Shown here: positions 27,303 through 36,850 of the stretch, piece after piece | Position numbering within the stretch: position 1 is the stretch's first letter | Layout of the letters: the number at the start of each line of letters is the position of its first letter | Assembly (NCBI GenBank): GCA_964548175.1 | Contig: CAZJQS010000025.1 | Span: 1 to 64,000, forward strand | Length of the DNA stretch: 64,000 nucleotides | Reading direction: 5' to 3' | Origin: JANQPA01 sp964548175 | Lineage (GTDB): Bacteria > Bacteroidota > Bacteroidia > Chitinophagales > Saprospiraceae | Translations under genes and position numbers: made by a program | The notes under the pieces: generated by a model | Seen by the model: only the letters and a program-made list of their open reading frames with translations | What the model was told of the DNA's origin: nothing | Database searches by the model: none

Positions 27303-28013
27303 ATGAGTCATTCTAAAATTGCGGGCAATGGTAACGGCAAGATCAATGGTAACGGTAATGGGCACTGGCAGGTAGATATGGACCTGCTGGGCGAGTTCCA
27401 TGCTGCTACTTCTACAGAAACACCCCTTAAACCAGGCGCCTTTGAAATGGATGATGAAGAAAAAATGAAGCGCATTGCCGCACATTTTGAATCGATTATG
27501 GACATTTTGGGCCTTGATCTGAATGATGATTCGCTGCAGGGCACCCCTAAGCGGGTAGCTAAAATGTTCGTTCAGGAGATCTTCTACGGGCTGAACCCCG
27601 CCAACAAGCCTGCCGTTTCCCTTTTCGACAATAAATTCGGCTACCGCCAAATGCTGGTGGAAAAAAATATCAGAGTGCAATCATTTTGCGAACATCACTT
27701 TTTACCGATCTATGGCATTGCCAACGTAGCTTACATCCCTAACGGGAAAGTCATTGGTTTGTCAAAATTAAACCGCATTGTCGATTACTATGCCCGCCGG
27801 CCTCAGGTACAGGAAAGACTAACCGAACAAATCGCCGAAGAACTGCAGCATACCCTACAGACCAAGGACGTCGCTGTTTACATTGACGCCAGGCATATGT
27901 GTGTGCAGGCCAGAGGGATTGAACATCAGGACAGCAGCACTGTTACCACAGCATATAACGGACGCTTCCTGAATGAGAGCGTTCGCGCCGAATTCTTAAA
28001 AGCAATTGACTAA
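27303..28013 (+). CDS. folE: GTP cyclohydrolase I
   Basis: 236 aa. The catalytic zinc site is seen in SFCEHHFLPIYG and HMCVQARGIEHQDSST, and the pterin-binding region in GTPKRVAKM. The first 25 residues are a low-complexity Asn/Gly stretch (NGNGKINGNGNG) not needed by the family, and the enzyme proper starts near residue 50. It makes dihydroneopterin triphosphate from GTP, the first step to folate or other pterins. It is followed 18 nt later by a short-chain dehydrogenase and is probably co-transcribed with it. Confidence 0.94.
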   Translation: MSHSKIAGNGNGKINGNGNGHWQVDMDLLGEFHAATSTETPLKPGAFEMDDEEKMKRIAAHFESIMDILGLDLNDDSLQGTPKRVAKMFVQEIFYGLNPANKPAVSLFDNKFGYRQMLVEKNIRVQSFCEHHFLPIYGIANVAYIPNGKVIGLSKLNRIVDYYARRPQVQERLTEQIAEELQHTLQTKDVAVYIDARHMCVQARGIEHQDSSTVTTAYNGRFLNESVRAEFLKAID

Positions 28014-28031
28014 AACTAACTGAACTGTAAA

Positions 28032-28748
28032 ATGGAAATTTTAAACAACAAGCGCGTGCTTATCGTGGGGGCTACAGGTGGTATTGGTTCTGAGTCCACT
28101 AAATTGATCAGAAAAAACCATGCAGAGGTTTTTATCACGGGCAGAAGTGCGGATAAACTGAAAAAAGTTGCCGAAGAGAATGAGATTCCCGACTCTCATG
28201 TTTTTCAAATGGACATCACTAATCCTGATGAAGTCAAGCAAGTTGCCGAAAAGATACATGCCCGGATAGATCAGGTGGATGTACTGGTAAATGCAGCAGG
28301 CATTGGGATCATTAAGTCACTTGAAAATTTAGAAGTTGAGGATTTCAATCGTTCCATCGATGTCAACCTGAAAGGCTCCTTTTATTTGTTCAAATATTTC
28401 CTCCCTCCGATGAAAGAGGCCAAAAAAGGACTGATTATCAATATTCCAGGGGTTTTAGGTAAGACGCCGATGGCGGGCGCCTCCGCTTACGGTGCTTCCA
28501 AGTATGGCCTTAACGGGCTGACCAAGTCCATACGGGAAGAATTGCGCCGTACGGATGTGCGCATTACGAATCTTTACCTGGGCGGGGTCGATTCTCCCTT
28601 TTGGGACGATATCGATATGCGCGTCAATCGCGATAAATTCATCACTTCCAAGGAGGCAGCCAGGGCCGTTTGGTTCTTATGCCAGCAGCCTTCCTCGGGA
28701 GTGGTTTCCGAAATGGTGGTGCAACCTTTTAATCACCAGGCCATTTAG
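28032..28748 (+). CDS. Short-chain dehydrogenase/reductase
   Basis: 238 aa. Rossmann motif GATGGIGSES near residue 13, NAAGIG near 90, and the active-site YGASKYG (YxxxK) near 155, but the serine strand reads IINIPGVLG rather than the usual S. It is an NAD(P)-dependent oxidoreductase of unknown substrate. Its position after folE suggests, weakly, pterin metabolism. Its stop overlaps the stop of the convergent subtilase gene by 4 nt. Confidence 0.85.
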   Translation: MEILNNKRVLIVGATGGIGSESTKLIRKNHAEVFITGRSADKLKKVAEENEIPDSHVFQMDITNPDEVKQVAEKIHARIDQVDVLVNAAGIGIIKSLENLEVEDFNRSIDVNLKGSFYLFKYFLPPMKEAKKGLIINIPGVLGKTPMAGASAYGASKYGLNGLTKSIREELRRTDVRITNLYLGGVDSPFWDDIDMRVNRDKFITSKEAARAVWFLCQQPSSGVVSEMVVQPFNHQAI

Positions 28749-30127
28749 GGTCTGATTTGTTTTTCTGTTTTCAATATTTCATAAGCCTTCAAAAAATCCG
28801 GGATTCCATAGCCTAATTCGTTATCGGGTTGGTCAAACTGATGGGCACTGGCTTTGATAGCTTCCATAATCTCTTTATTGCTCTTTGTGGGGAAAGCCTG
28901 CCAAAGGCAAGCTACTGCACCGGCCAGAATAGGTGCTGCAAAGGAGGTGCCGCTTCCAAAGGTAATGCGGTGCCCGCTGACGGAAGGCACTACAATGGCG
29001 GAGCCGGGGGCGGAAATGTCCGGCTTTATCCTTCCGTCAGCGGTAGGGCCGAAGGAAGAAAACCCGGCTTTTTGCCCGGTGAGGTCGGTGGCGCCCACAG
29101 TAAGGGCATAGCGGCTGTCTGCAGGCACGCTGATGTATTTCCAGTCGCCATTGCCCTCATTACCTGCGCTGATGATCAGGATCATCCCTTTTTCGTAGGC
29201 GACTTTAGCGGCTTTAGTAGAGACAGCCGTTTTTCCATCCAGCTGGTCATACGTATAGTCCATGGTTTGATCGTTGAACGTAGAGTAGCCCAGAGAGGTG
29301 TTAATGACATCCAGACCGAGGCTGTCCGCATATTCCAGTGCGGCGATCCAGTTGCACTCTTCGAGACGATATTCGCCTTTGGTATCCTCTGTTTTCATAC
29401 AAGTGAAAGTAGCTTCGGGGGAAGTACCTACAAAATAGCCGGGCAGATTAGCCGCCATCAGTCCCAGTACTTTAGAACCGTGAGTGCTGGATTCAAATAC
29501 ATCCCTGTCCTTTTCCACGAAATCGCGGTTGTGTTGCATGCGTATTCCCTCCATAAAAGGCATACGGTCTACATTGATAAAACCGCCGTCCGCTATCCCC
29601 ACATGAATGCCCTGGCCGCGAAAACCCATTTGATGAAGGGCATCTGCATTGATCATACGTGTCTGTGGCGTGGCATAGCCATGATATACATTCAGGATCA
29701 TTTCCTCTTTTAGGGTATCCTTCTGAAAGGCCGAAGGCTGGTGAGCGTTGCGAATGATGAATCGGCCGACGTATTCTACATCGCTTACAAAATCGAGTTT
29801 TTTGACTTCCTCGATCTTCTCTTTTTCAAAAACGATGGTAGCGGCATTAAGCCAGCGGGAAGTGCTGTGAATGTCTGCGCCCATTTCCTGAAGCTTTTGT
29901 ACAAATACCCGGTTGACCGGCAGGTCCTGCTCATTGATCGGGATGCGATGCCGTATTCTTCTCTCCAGCGCTTTGGACGATAAATATTTCAGGGGATTTT
30001 CGAGCGTGTAAGCCGTATCCGATTTTTCCGTGAAGCTAACCCAGTAATAGCCCAGGTCATCGTTGTATTGTCCTGCCAGCAGCAATGGGAAGGCCAGGAT
30101 CATTAGTGAAAAAAATAGTCTTTTCAT
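28745..30127 (-). CDS. Secreted subtilisin-like serine protease (S8)
   Basis: 460 aa. Signal peptide 1-19 (ending LLAGQ). A propeptide-like region runs to about 130, then the S8 domain with Asp in HVGIADGGF, His in SSTHGSKVLGLMA, and Ser in SGTSFAAPILAG. The protein ends right after the catalytic domain (IRP), with no T9SS tail. It is an exported protease of unknown target. It is separated from the AAA gene by about 47 nt and may share its transcript. Confidence 0.92.
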   Translation of the reverse strand: MKRLFFSLMILAFPLLLAGQYNDDLGYYWVSFTEKSDTAYTLENPLKYLSSKALERRIRHRIPINEQDLPVNRVFVQKLQEMGADIHSTSRWLNAATIVFEKEKIEEVKKLDFVSDVEYVGRFIIRNAHQPSAFQKDTLKEEMILNVYHGYATPQTRMINADALHQMGFRGQGIHVGIADGGFINVDRMPFMEGIRMQHNRDFVEKDRDVFESSTHGSKVLGLMAANLPGYFVGTSPEATFTCMKTEDTKGEYRLEECNWIAALEYADSLGLDVINTSLGYSTFNDQTMDYTYDQLDGKTAVSTKAAKVAYEKGMILIISAGNEGNGDWKYISVPADSRYALTVGATDLTGQKAGFSSFGPTADGRIKPDISAPGSAIVVPSVSGHRITFGSGTSFAAPILAGAVACLWQAFPTKSNKEIMEAIKASAHQFDQPDNELGYGIPDFLKAYEILKTEKQIRP

Positions 30128-30174
30128 ATTTTTCTAAAGCTGTTTTGTTTATTTTTAATTGATTTCTTTAATCT

Positions 30175-33100
30175 TCAAGCTACTTCCATTTGCAATTTGA
30201 GTTCAAATCGTTCTTCTAACTTTTCCAACAGGTAATCGACCATATTCATGGAGGGAAGTTCCCGGTTGATCTTGTACAGCGTATCCTTAAAGCTATTTCC
30301 TTCTATTGTCCTGCGTACATTTTGGCGGGCGTAAAACTCCTTACGGTGTATTCTGGCCGGAGTATGAAAAACTTCATTGCTGACCTGCACCACAAAGTGG
30401 CGGACGCCTATATAGTCTAACACCCACTTTTGATATCCTCCTTCTTCATTTAACAACAAATAAACGCAAGGGCCGCTCAAAGCGAATTCGAACCCATATA
30501 AAACGTCTTTAGCACGCTCAGGCTGATATTTCAGTCCTTTTGACAAGTCCACCTCAGTTTTGATGTAAGCTTCTCTTTTTTGAATGCTTCCGTCATTGGC
30601 GGGAACCTCTTCATTATAATACGACTCCCGAAACCAAATGGCCTGGGCAGTGACGTAAAACTCCTGCTTGTTGAACAGCAAGTGATAAAACTCGGCCACC
30701 ACTTCACTGTCCAGTCCGTATATCCCTATATGACATTGATTAGCCGAGGGGGTGAGCTGAGCATACAATTCTTTTTTCAGGTTAAAAAAGCCGGCTTCCC
30801 ACGCTTTCAGCTGGTCTTCCACTTCCGGGCGGTAAGGCTCCATATTCAAAGCGGCCAGGTTTAGGGAAAGCTCGAATTGTTCATTCTCTTCCAACAGCTT
30901 CTGGAACTTTTCTTTAGTTTGAAGATAATAGGTATATCTTTCGGCATTATTTTTATTTTCCCAGAACTTATCTTTTTTCATTTTTTTCTCCCTTTCCAGG
31001 ATATCGAGTTCACTCAGCAGGCGGACGTAAAGGGCGCCTTCCATGAGGTTGACGATCTGCCTGCGCAGCTGGCTGGCATGGTCAGCATGATTGATCATAT
31101 CCAGCTCTTCGATCAGCAAATCCAGGCCAAGCGGATCAGCTTGTATATCGATCCGGATCTGATCCTGATCGTTGAGGTCGATCCGGACGATCAATTGGTC
31201 ATCAAAGTCATAATCGTTGAGTCGGTAGGCTAAAGGAATGATCATTTTTTCTCTTACCGTGCGCTGGAGGTATCGGGCGCCGTATTTAGGGTGATAGCCT
31301 TCCGCTCCCAGGTAGGCGAGCACCACCTCGGCGATATAAAGGTTGATCTTTCTGAACCGGATGCCTTCTCTTTCCTTCAGTAATCGTATTTCCCGGTCTA
31401 CAATAAAGCGAATGGTTATGTGATCCAGGGGTTCGAAAGGAATAATGTCATCGATGCGGTTGAGCAATTCCGGGCGAAAGTATTTCTGGATGGCGGTCAT
31501 GAAATGATCTTTTACCTCGGAAGGATGGACTTCGTTTTTCCAGCCGATCCGGTTACTTTGCAGGCGTTCGGCGCCGATGTTAGACGTCATGATGATGATG
31601 GTGGAGCAGAAGTTCACCAGCTTTCCCTGGCTGTCCGTAAGCCGGCCTTCACTCAGGATCTGGAGCAGCAGATCGTAGAAGTTGGGATGAGCTTTTTCGA
31701 TCTCATCAAACAACAATACCGCAAAGGGTTCCCGCCGGATAGCGGAAGTCAGTGTCCCATCGGAATAGTAATCGGTTCCGATCAGCCTCATGACGGAGTA
31801 GGGGCTGGAGTATTCACTCATGTCAAAGCGGATCAGTTTGTTGCGGTTGCCGAACATAAACTCCGCCAGTACTTTGGCCAGTTCTGTTTTCCCTACTCCG
31901 GTGGGGCCAACGAAGAAGAAGGAGGCTATGGGCTTACCCGTCCTGGTCAGAGCTGTTTTGACGGAAGCCAGGATACTGGACAGGCTTTCCACGGCTCTTT
32001 CCTGGCCGAATACGTTTTCGTTAAATTCTTTGCGTATCGCCAGGGTATCCATGCTGATGCCGGGATCGACCATAAACCGGGGCATTCCGGATTCTTCGCA
32101 GAAGGCTTCGATGATCTCGCTTCTTTCAATGTGATCTTTGCGTTTCTTTTTTCCCTTGACCGGATTTTTCCGATTGATCAATATGCTTTCCAGGAAGCGG
32201 ATGGGCTTGCCGGGCATACCTGCATAGGGGGAGAACCTGCGATTGAGCCGGAGTACTTCCTTAACGGCTTCTTCGGATATGCTGAGCTGCTGGTCGGCGG
32301 CAATATCGTTGATCTTTTTAAGTATGATCTTTTCCAATTGCTCCTGTGGTTCTTCCAGACGGATGATCTGGAAAAACGAGAGGTAATTCGGGCTGCGCAA
32401 TTCGATGCGAGCCAGTTCTTCTTCCGTACACTCCGTCAGCACAGTAATCTCGCCTCTGCTGATGTAAGAACGAAGGTATTCGGCTATGGAAACACTGTTG
32501 CCTTCATACTTGCCTACCTCGAACAGCTCCATCAGGTTGCGGATGAATAAGAGGTCTTCCCCTGACGCCAGTTCCTGGCAAAGGTAGGCCAGATTGTCCT
32601 GCCAGCCGGTTTCCTTGGTAAGTTCCTTGATCAGGGTCGAGGCTGTGGTTTCCCAAATCTGCCCGCGGCCTTTGTTTTTTTGAAAATAACGAGCGGTTTC
32701 CCAGATCAGGGCTGTTTTTCCCACCCCGGAGGGACCGACCAGAATGATGTTTCTGGAAAATTTATTTTTCAATCCGCGAAGGACTTGTTCGAGTTCTTTT
32801 TTTCGCCCGTATACTACTTTCTTTTTGACGACGAGCGGGCGGGCCACCTTTGGGAGCAGGCTTGTTTGTTTGGTTCTTTTTCGTTCTTCTATTTCGCGTG
32901 GTGTGAGCATTTCCAGCTGCAGTTCTTCAGTTAGTAGCTCAACGCTGTCAAACCAGATGGAGGTTACGATTTGCTGAACGTTCTGCAGTCTTTTTTTTCT
33001 GGCGAAATGAATGCGAATGGCATCCTGGAGGCGATCCACCAGGGTTTCATAATCTTCCGCATAACTTTCCAGGTTCAAGCCAGGTGCGATGCCCCAGCAT

Positions 33101-33417
33101 CCATTTTCCTGCTGGGCATAGAAAAAGTCGAATTCCAACTCAAAGGCGGGGTAGCTGATCCGGTCTTTGGCCGCACCGAAGGAGAGCTTGATCTGAGATT
33201 TAAAAAATTCTTCATTCAGGTATTCGTCCAGTACATCTTTATAATAACCTTTGTCCAGCACCTTTTCCTGCAACTCCTTTGCGTATTTGCGGGCGATGCT
33301 CTGAAGTGGTTCACCTACTCGTACCGATTGTGGATCACTTAGTGGCTTGACAATGTGGGCGCCTGATAACAAGCGCAATTTGAAAGCATAAAACGGAATG
33401 GTTACAAGAAAGCTCAT
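30175..33417 (-). CDS. Double-AAA Clp-like ATPase with unusual ends
   Basis: 1080 aa. The N-terminal 200 residues lack the usual Clp N-domain repeats. AAA1 has Walker A GPSGVGKT near 227, but its Walker B reads LLFIRNLMELF in place of the normal IDE. AAA2 is canonical (GPTGVGKT near 503; VLLFDEIEKAHP; SNIGAERL) and is followed by a ClpB D2-small domain. The last 280 residues begin with a coiled stretch (FWENKNNAERYTYYL) and a globular part that resembles the PCRF region of peptide release factors (weak, by eye). It is probably a cytosolic unfoldase; the partner is unknown. Confidence 0.85.
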   Translation of the reverse strand: MSFLVTIPFYAFKLRLLSGAHIVKPLSDPQSVRVGEPLQSIARKYAKELQEKVLDKGYYKDVLDEYLNEEFFKSQIKLSFGAAKDRISYPAFELEFDFFYAQQENGCWGIAPGLNLESYAEDYETLVDRLQDAIRIHFARKKRLQNVQQIVTSIWFDSVELLTEELQLEMLTPREIEERKRTKQTSLLPKVARPLVVKKKVVYGRKKELEQVLRGLKNKFSRNIILVGPSGVGKTALIWETARYFQKNKGRGQIWETTASTLIKELTKETGWQDNLAYLCQELASGEDLLFIRNLMELFEVGKYEGNSVSIAEYLRSYISRGEITVLTECTEEELARIELRSPNYLSFFQIIRLEEPQEQLEKIILKKINDIAADQQLSISEEAVKEVLRLNRRFSPYAGMPGKPIRFLESILINRKNPVKGKKKRKDHIERSEIIEAFCEESGMPRFMVDPGISMDTLAIRKEFNENVFGQERAVESLSSILASVKTALTRTGKPIASFFFVGPTGVGKTELAKVLAEFMFGNRNKLIRFDMSEYSSPYSVMRLIGTDYYSDGTLTSAIRREPFAVLLFDEIEKAHPNFYDLLLQILSEGRLTDSQGKLVNFCSTIIIMTSNIGAERLQSNRIGWKNEVHPSEVKDHFMTAIQKYFRPELLNRIDDIIPFEPLDHITIRFIVDREIRLLKEREGIRFRKINLYIAEVVLAYLGAEGYHPKYGARYLQRTVREKMIIPLAYRLNDYDFDDQLIVRIDLNDQDQIRIDIQADPLGLDLLIEELDMINHADHASQLRRQIVNLMEGALYVRLLSELDILEREKKMKKDKFWENKNNAERYTYYLQTKEKFQKLLEENEQFELSLNLAALNMEPYRPEVEDQLKAWEAGFFNLKKELYAQLTPSANQCHIGIYGLDSEVVAEFYHLLFNKQEFYVTAQAIWFRESYYNEEVPANDGSIQKREAYIKTEVDLSKGLKYQPERAKDVLYGFEFALSGPCVYLLLNEEGGYQKWVLDYIGVRHFVVQVSNEVFHTPARIHRKEFYARQNVRRTIEGNSFKDTLYKINRELPSMNMVDYLLEKLEERFELKLQMEVA

Positions 33418-33515
33418 ACTCTATGGGATCCACGTAAGCTAATTGATGAAAAAACACGAAACCTAAAACTATAAATTTTAACTGAAAAGTGAAGTGAAAA
33501 TTATGTTAACGGTAC

Positions 33516-34118
33516 TTAGACAACGATAATGCCTTCTTTCTCTTCTCCGAAAGCCAGATGTTCGTCTTTCAGGAAGCGCAATCCCGACATCAGGGCCAGT
33601 AAAGCATCCACCTGATGCCAGTTGTCGATTTCCGAAGGCGACCATTCGAAGCCGTGCAGGGCAGGAGCCATTTTTTCGAGTACGCGCTCCAGTTGTGCTT
33701 TCTGTTTTTTGTACCCAAGTGCCCGGATCAGCAAAAGGTCGGCAAGTTTGGCAGGATAAATTTCTACCAGCCGGATATCTGTGTCTGACCACTCCTTTTT
33801 TAGCCTCATCGCACGTGCGGTTAATCCTCCTAAAAACATAGGAGACATGGCTCGCAACTCCCGGTCAGCCTTCCGGTAAAAATAGTCGTCGTACAGACTG
33901 GGCATCGTATAAACTCCGGGTAAAGAAAGAGGTGCATCCAAAAATAAATGGGAAGGAGCTTGTTCCTTTACCCAGTTCCTGAGAAAAGCATCGGCGTCCT
34001 TTTTCTTTTGGCTTTGATATAAACGAATGCTCCCGTTTAGGAGGTGGGCGATCACGGTTGTTCCTGCCAGCTTACTGCCGTAATCAACCCCTGCAATATT
34101 CCATCTGTGTTCTTTCAT
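33516..34118 (-). CDS. DUF429-like RNase H-fold protein
   Basis: 200 aa. The N-terminal VDYGSKLAGTTV has the conserved D-x-G of RNase H-fold DUF429 proteins, and FLDAPLSLPGVY has the second acid. The role is unknown; a nuclease-like function is inferred only from the fold. It overlaps the shikimate kinase gene by 4 nt, so the two are translationally coupled. Confidence 0.75.
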   Translation of the reverse strand: MKEHRWNIAGVDYGSKLAGTTVIAHLLNGSIRLYQSQKKKDADAFLRNWVKEQAPSHLFLDAPLSLPGVYTMPSLYDDYFYRKADRELRAMSPMFLGGLTARAMRLKKEWSDTDIRLVEIYPAKLADLLLIRALGYKKQKAQLERVLEKMAPALHGFEWSPSEIDNWHQVDALLALMSGLRFLKDEHLAFGEEKEGIIVV

Positions 34119-34636
34119 GATCTCCTGATTCCCGCCATTTTCTTGAGGATCTGTTCCGGCAGATCATTTTCGTTGCTTTCCTGGAAAACATGCAGCAGGG
34201 CCTTTTTATAAAAAGGAAGGCGTTCCTGCATTTTATGGCGGATGAACTCCAGCAGCTCCTCTTTGGACTTTCCGTTCAGTAAGGGTCTGCTGTCCGCCTC
34301 TGATGCTAAGCGTTGGTATAGTAATTCCGGAGTAGCATCCAGGAAAATGGTAATGCCGTTTTTATTCATCCAGGCCATGTTGTCATAAAAACAGGGAGCC
34401 CCACCGCCGCAGGCGATGACGAGCTGGCTTTTTCGACCCTGCGCTCTGAGGGCCTTGGTTTCCAATTGTCGAAAATAGGCTTCTCCTTTTTCCCGGAAAA
34501 TCAAGGGAATACTCATTTGAGCGTGATCAATGATCCATTCGTCCAGGTCGACAAAGGGATACTGCAGCAACTGAGCCAGCTTTTCGCCAGTACGGCTTTT
34601 GCCGCTGCCCATAAATCCGATAAGAAATAATCTCAT
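34115..34636 (-). CDS. aroK: Shikimate kinase
   Basis: 173 aa, normal length. P-loop GFMGSGKSRTGEKLA at about 7-21, substrate aspartate in DLDEWI, and CGGGAPCF. It phosphorylates shikimate in aromatic amino acid synthesis. It is the first gene of a two-gene unit with the DUF429-like protein and is divergent from the DUF1573 lipoprotein. Confidence 0.95.
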   Translation of the reverse strand: MRLFLIGFMGSGKSRTGEKLAQLLQYPFVDLDEWIIDHAQMSIPLIFREKGEAYFRQLETKALRAQGRKSQLVIACGGGAPCFYDNMAWMNKNGITIFLDATPELLYQRLASEADSRPLLNGKSKEELLEFIRHKMQERLPFYKKALLHVFQESNENDLPEQILKKMAGIRRS

Positions 34637-34782
34637 GATTTGAGTTGTTTCATAAGGTGTGACGGTTAGTTGTTTAGTATGCCGGGGGTGGTTTTTTTAT
34701 TAACAGAAATACGTTACTTTTACGCTTTAACAGCAAATGGATTTCCAGACAATTTCCAAAGCAGTAGAAAAATTTAATACAA

Positions 34783-35295
34783 ATGGCCAAAAACAATATG
34801 GCGGACAAAATTATTAAGTTCAGCCTTTTTTTCCTAATCGCCTTTTCAATAGTTGCCTGCCAGTCGGATAACAGTCGTTCAGAAAAGCGGCTGGAAGAAA
34901 TTGCTGCAACTGAAAGCGGCAAAAATGCTGCTATCATCCGCAACCCTGTCTCAGCAAATGGGATGCAAGATACCATAAACGTGGCAAAATTGAAGTTTGA
35001 AGAAGAAATGTACGATTTTGGGGAAGTCGAGGAAGGCGTTCAGGTGGAGCATGTGTTTGCGTTTACCAATACGGGAAAGGTGCCATTGGTCATTAACGAT
35101 GTTAAATCGACCTGTGGCTGCACCATTCCGGAATGGCCGGAAGCGCCGATCGAGCCCGGCGGTTCAGGTAAAATTTCGGTTCAGTTTAATACCAATGGCC
35201 GCGCCGGTGAACAAAGTAAGCCTGTTACGGTCTTCGCAAATACCTATCCGAATCAGACGCAAGTCATCCTTTTTGGCAAAGTGAACCCTAAATGA
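34783..35295 (+). CDS. DUF1573 lipoprotein
   Basis: 170 aa; the ATG five codons in (MADKIIKF) is an alternative start. Lipobox IVAC at about 28 makes it an envelope lipoprotein. A single DUF1573 (Ig-like) domain follows, with the typical YDFGEVEEG, FTNTGKVPL and STCGCT motifs. It is common in Bacteroidota and its function is unsettled. It is followed by yajC on the same strand. Confidence 0.88.
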   Translation: MAKNNMADKIIKFSLFFLIAFSIVACQSDNSRSEKRLEEIAATESGKNAAIIRNPVSANGMQDTINVAKLKFEEEMYDFGEVEEGVQVEHVFAFTNTGKVPLVINDVKSTCGCTIPEWPEAPIEPGGSGKISVQFNTNGRAGEQSKPVTVFANTYPNQTQVILFGKVNPK

Positions 35296-35348
35296 TTTTT
35301 TATACAACTCCTGACAAAATAATTTTATTACTTCAACAAAATACGATT

Positions 35349-35672
35349 ATGGACCTGATCCTTTTACAGGCGGGTGGCGGCGGAAATGATTTTTACAATC
35401 TGGTTTTTCCCCTGGCCATGCTTGCAGTAGTCATTTTTATTTTTTATTCTCAATTTAAAAGATCCAGAGATCAACGAAAATTTGCCCAGAGCCTTGAAAA
35501 AGGCAAAGAAGTAGTGACCGCAAGCGGCATATTGGGTAAAATCACAAAGATCGAAGGAGAGATCATCACGCTGGAGATCAGTAGTAAGACTTACATGCGT
35601 ATTACCAAGAACGCGGTCTCAAAGGAACTAACAGATGCCATTTTTAACACCAAAGATCAAGATACAAAATAG
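35349..35672 (+). CDS. yajC: Preprotein translocase subunit YajC
   Basis: 107 aa from the ATG at 35349 (MDLILLQ). The open frame goes back to 35292, overlapping the DUF1573 stop, but those residues are not family-like. One membrane segment (FPLAMLAVVIFIFYSQ) precedes the conserved cytosolic GKEVVTASGILGKI. It is an accessory of the Sec translocon with SecDF. Its end overlaps the YbbR gene by 38 nt. Confidence 0.93.
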   Translation: MDLILLQAGGGGNDFYNLVFPLAMLAVVIFIFYSQFKRSRDQRKFAQSLEKGKEVVTASGILGKITKIEGEIITLEISSKTYMRITKNAVSKELTDAIFNTKDQDTK

Positions 35673-36630
35673 GAGCTTCCGCTTAAGACTAAGGGAAGAT
35701 AGGGCTATACTGATCGCTTGTATCGGTATAGCTCTTGTTTTCTGGCTGCTGGTCAAACTTTCCCAGGTGTATCGTACCGATAAAAAAGTGCTCTTCAACT
35801 TGAGTATCCCTTCCGAGAAAGCTTTTTTGGAGCCTCCGCCGGATAATATGATCGCCTTGATCGAAGGACAAGGCTGGGATCTGACTTTTGATTTCTTCTA
35901 CAACCCCAGCATCGTATTGCAATACGATCTGCGTCAAACCGATCGCCTGGACCTCACCCGCGCTCAGTTGCGCACCGCTATCAATAACTCTTTCTCTTCC
36001 AAGGATATTAAGATCGTCGAGCTGAACTTCGAAGAAATTCATCTTTTGCTGGACGATAAGCTGAGCAAAGTGGTGCCTGTCCGGCTACAATACGATCTCT
36101 CTGTTGCCAAGGAATACGAACTCAAACATGCGCCGAAACTGCAGCCTGACAGCATTCGAGTTACCGGCCCCAGCTCCATCGTAGAAGGTATTCAATTTTG
36201 GAATACCGATTCTTTAGTCCGTACGGAAGTGAAAAATACCATTACTGCTGACCTTGCGCTGAAAAAAACTCCCCCGGAACTCACCCTAAACACAAATAAG
36301 GTGAAAGTGGAGATCCCCATTGAACAAATTACCGAAAAATCTTTTTTCGTACCTATCAAGGTGCTTAACGCAACCGATAGCATCAACATTTTTCCCAAAA
36401 CCATTCGCCTGACTTGCTCCGTCGGGCTTAGTCGTTATGATGAACTTTCTCCCGGTGACTTTCAACTCGTGGTGGATATTAAAGACGCTACCGCCAAAGG
36501 CACAAAAAATACGGCGCCTATTATTCTGAAGTCCTATCCTGATTTTGTCGAAAACATCCAGTTTTCTCCTCTTTCGGTGGAGTTCCTTATCGTAGAACCG
36601 GATAGTTTGAAGGTGGAAGGAGGAAGTTAG
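35635..36630 (+). CDS. YbbR-like domain protein
   Basis: 331 aa. A short basic N-terminus and one membrane segment (ILIACIGIALVFWLLVKL) are followed by repeated YbbR-type beta domains (PVRLQYDLSVAKEYELK; IPIEQITEKSFFVPIKV). It is anchored to the membrane facing out. Its start lies inside yajC, so it is translationally coupled, as is common in the phylum. In other bacteria YbbR domains help regulate cyclic di-AMP synthase (family knowledge); that role is not shown here. Confidence 0.88.
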   Translation: MPFLTPKIKIQNRSFRLRLREDRAILIACIGIALVFWLLVKLSQVYRTDKKVLFNLSIPSEKAFLEPPPDNMIALIEGQGWDLTFDFFYNPSIVLQYDLRQTDRLDLTRAQLRTAINNSFSSKDIKIVELNFEEIHLLLDDKLSKVVPVRLQYDLSVAKEYELKHAPKLQPDSIRVTGPSSIVEGIQFWNTDSLVRTEVKNTITADLALKKTPPELTLNTNKVKVEIPIEQITEKSFFVPIKVLNATDSINIFPKTIRLTCSVGLSRYDELSPGDFQLVVDIKDATAKGTKNTAPIILKSYPDFVENIQFSPLSVEFLIVEPDSLKVEGGS

Positions 36631-36850
36631 AAGGCCAGTTTTTTTGATCAGAAAAAGAACGGGCCTGGAAAAAAGAATGGTGCAGCAGGTTGTAAATCAG
36701 TTTTTTTTAGGTTAAATTTTGCTTTGTAACTTGAGAAAAGAGGGGATTGGACCTATTTTAAGTTCTTTTTACACAACCTCTATGTTTTACAGGTAAATTG
36801 GCTCACTTACTTGCTTAATTCTACAAAGAATATTTTATAAATCGTACACC
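36631..36850. other. 220-nt gap with repeat fragment
   Basis: Between ybbR and dnaG. It carries the CTTTTTACACAACC motif (near 36766-36779) followed by TTTTACAGGTAAATTGGCTCA, which resembles 6375-6396. It is a partial copy of the dispersed palindromic family. Confidence 0.5.

Noticed and set aside
31420..32550. 376-aa plus-strand open frame
   Set aside because: It is antisense to the AAA-ATPase gene, whose motifs are clear; a shadow frame.
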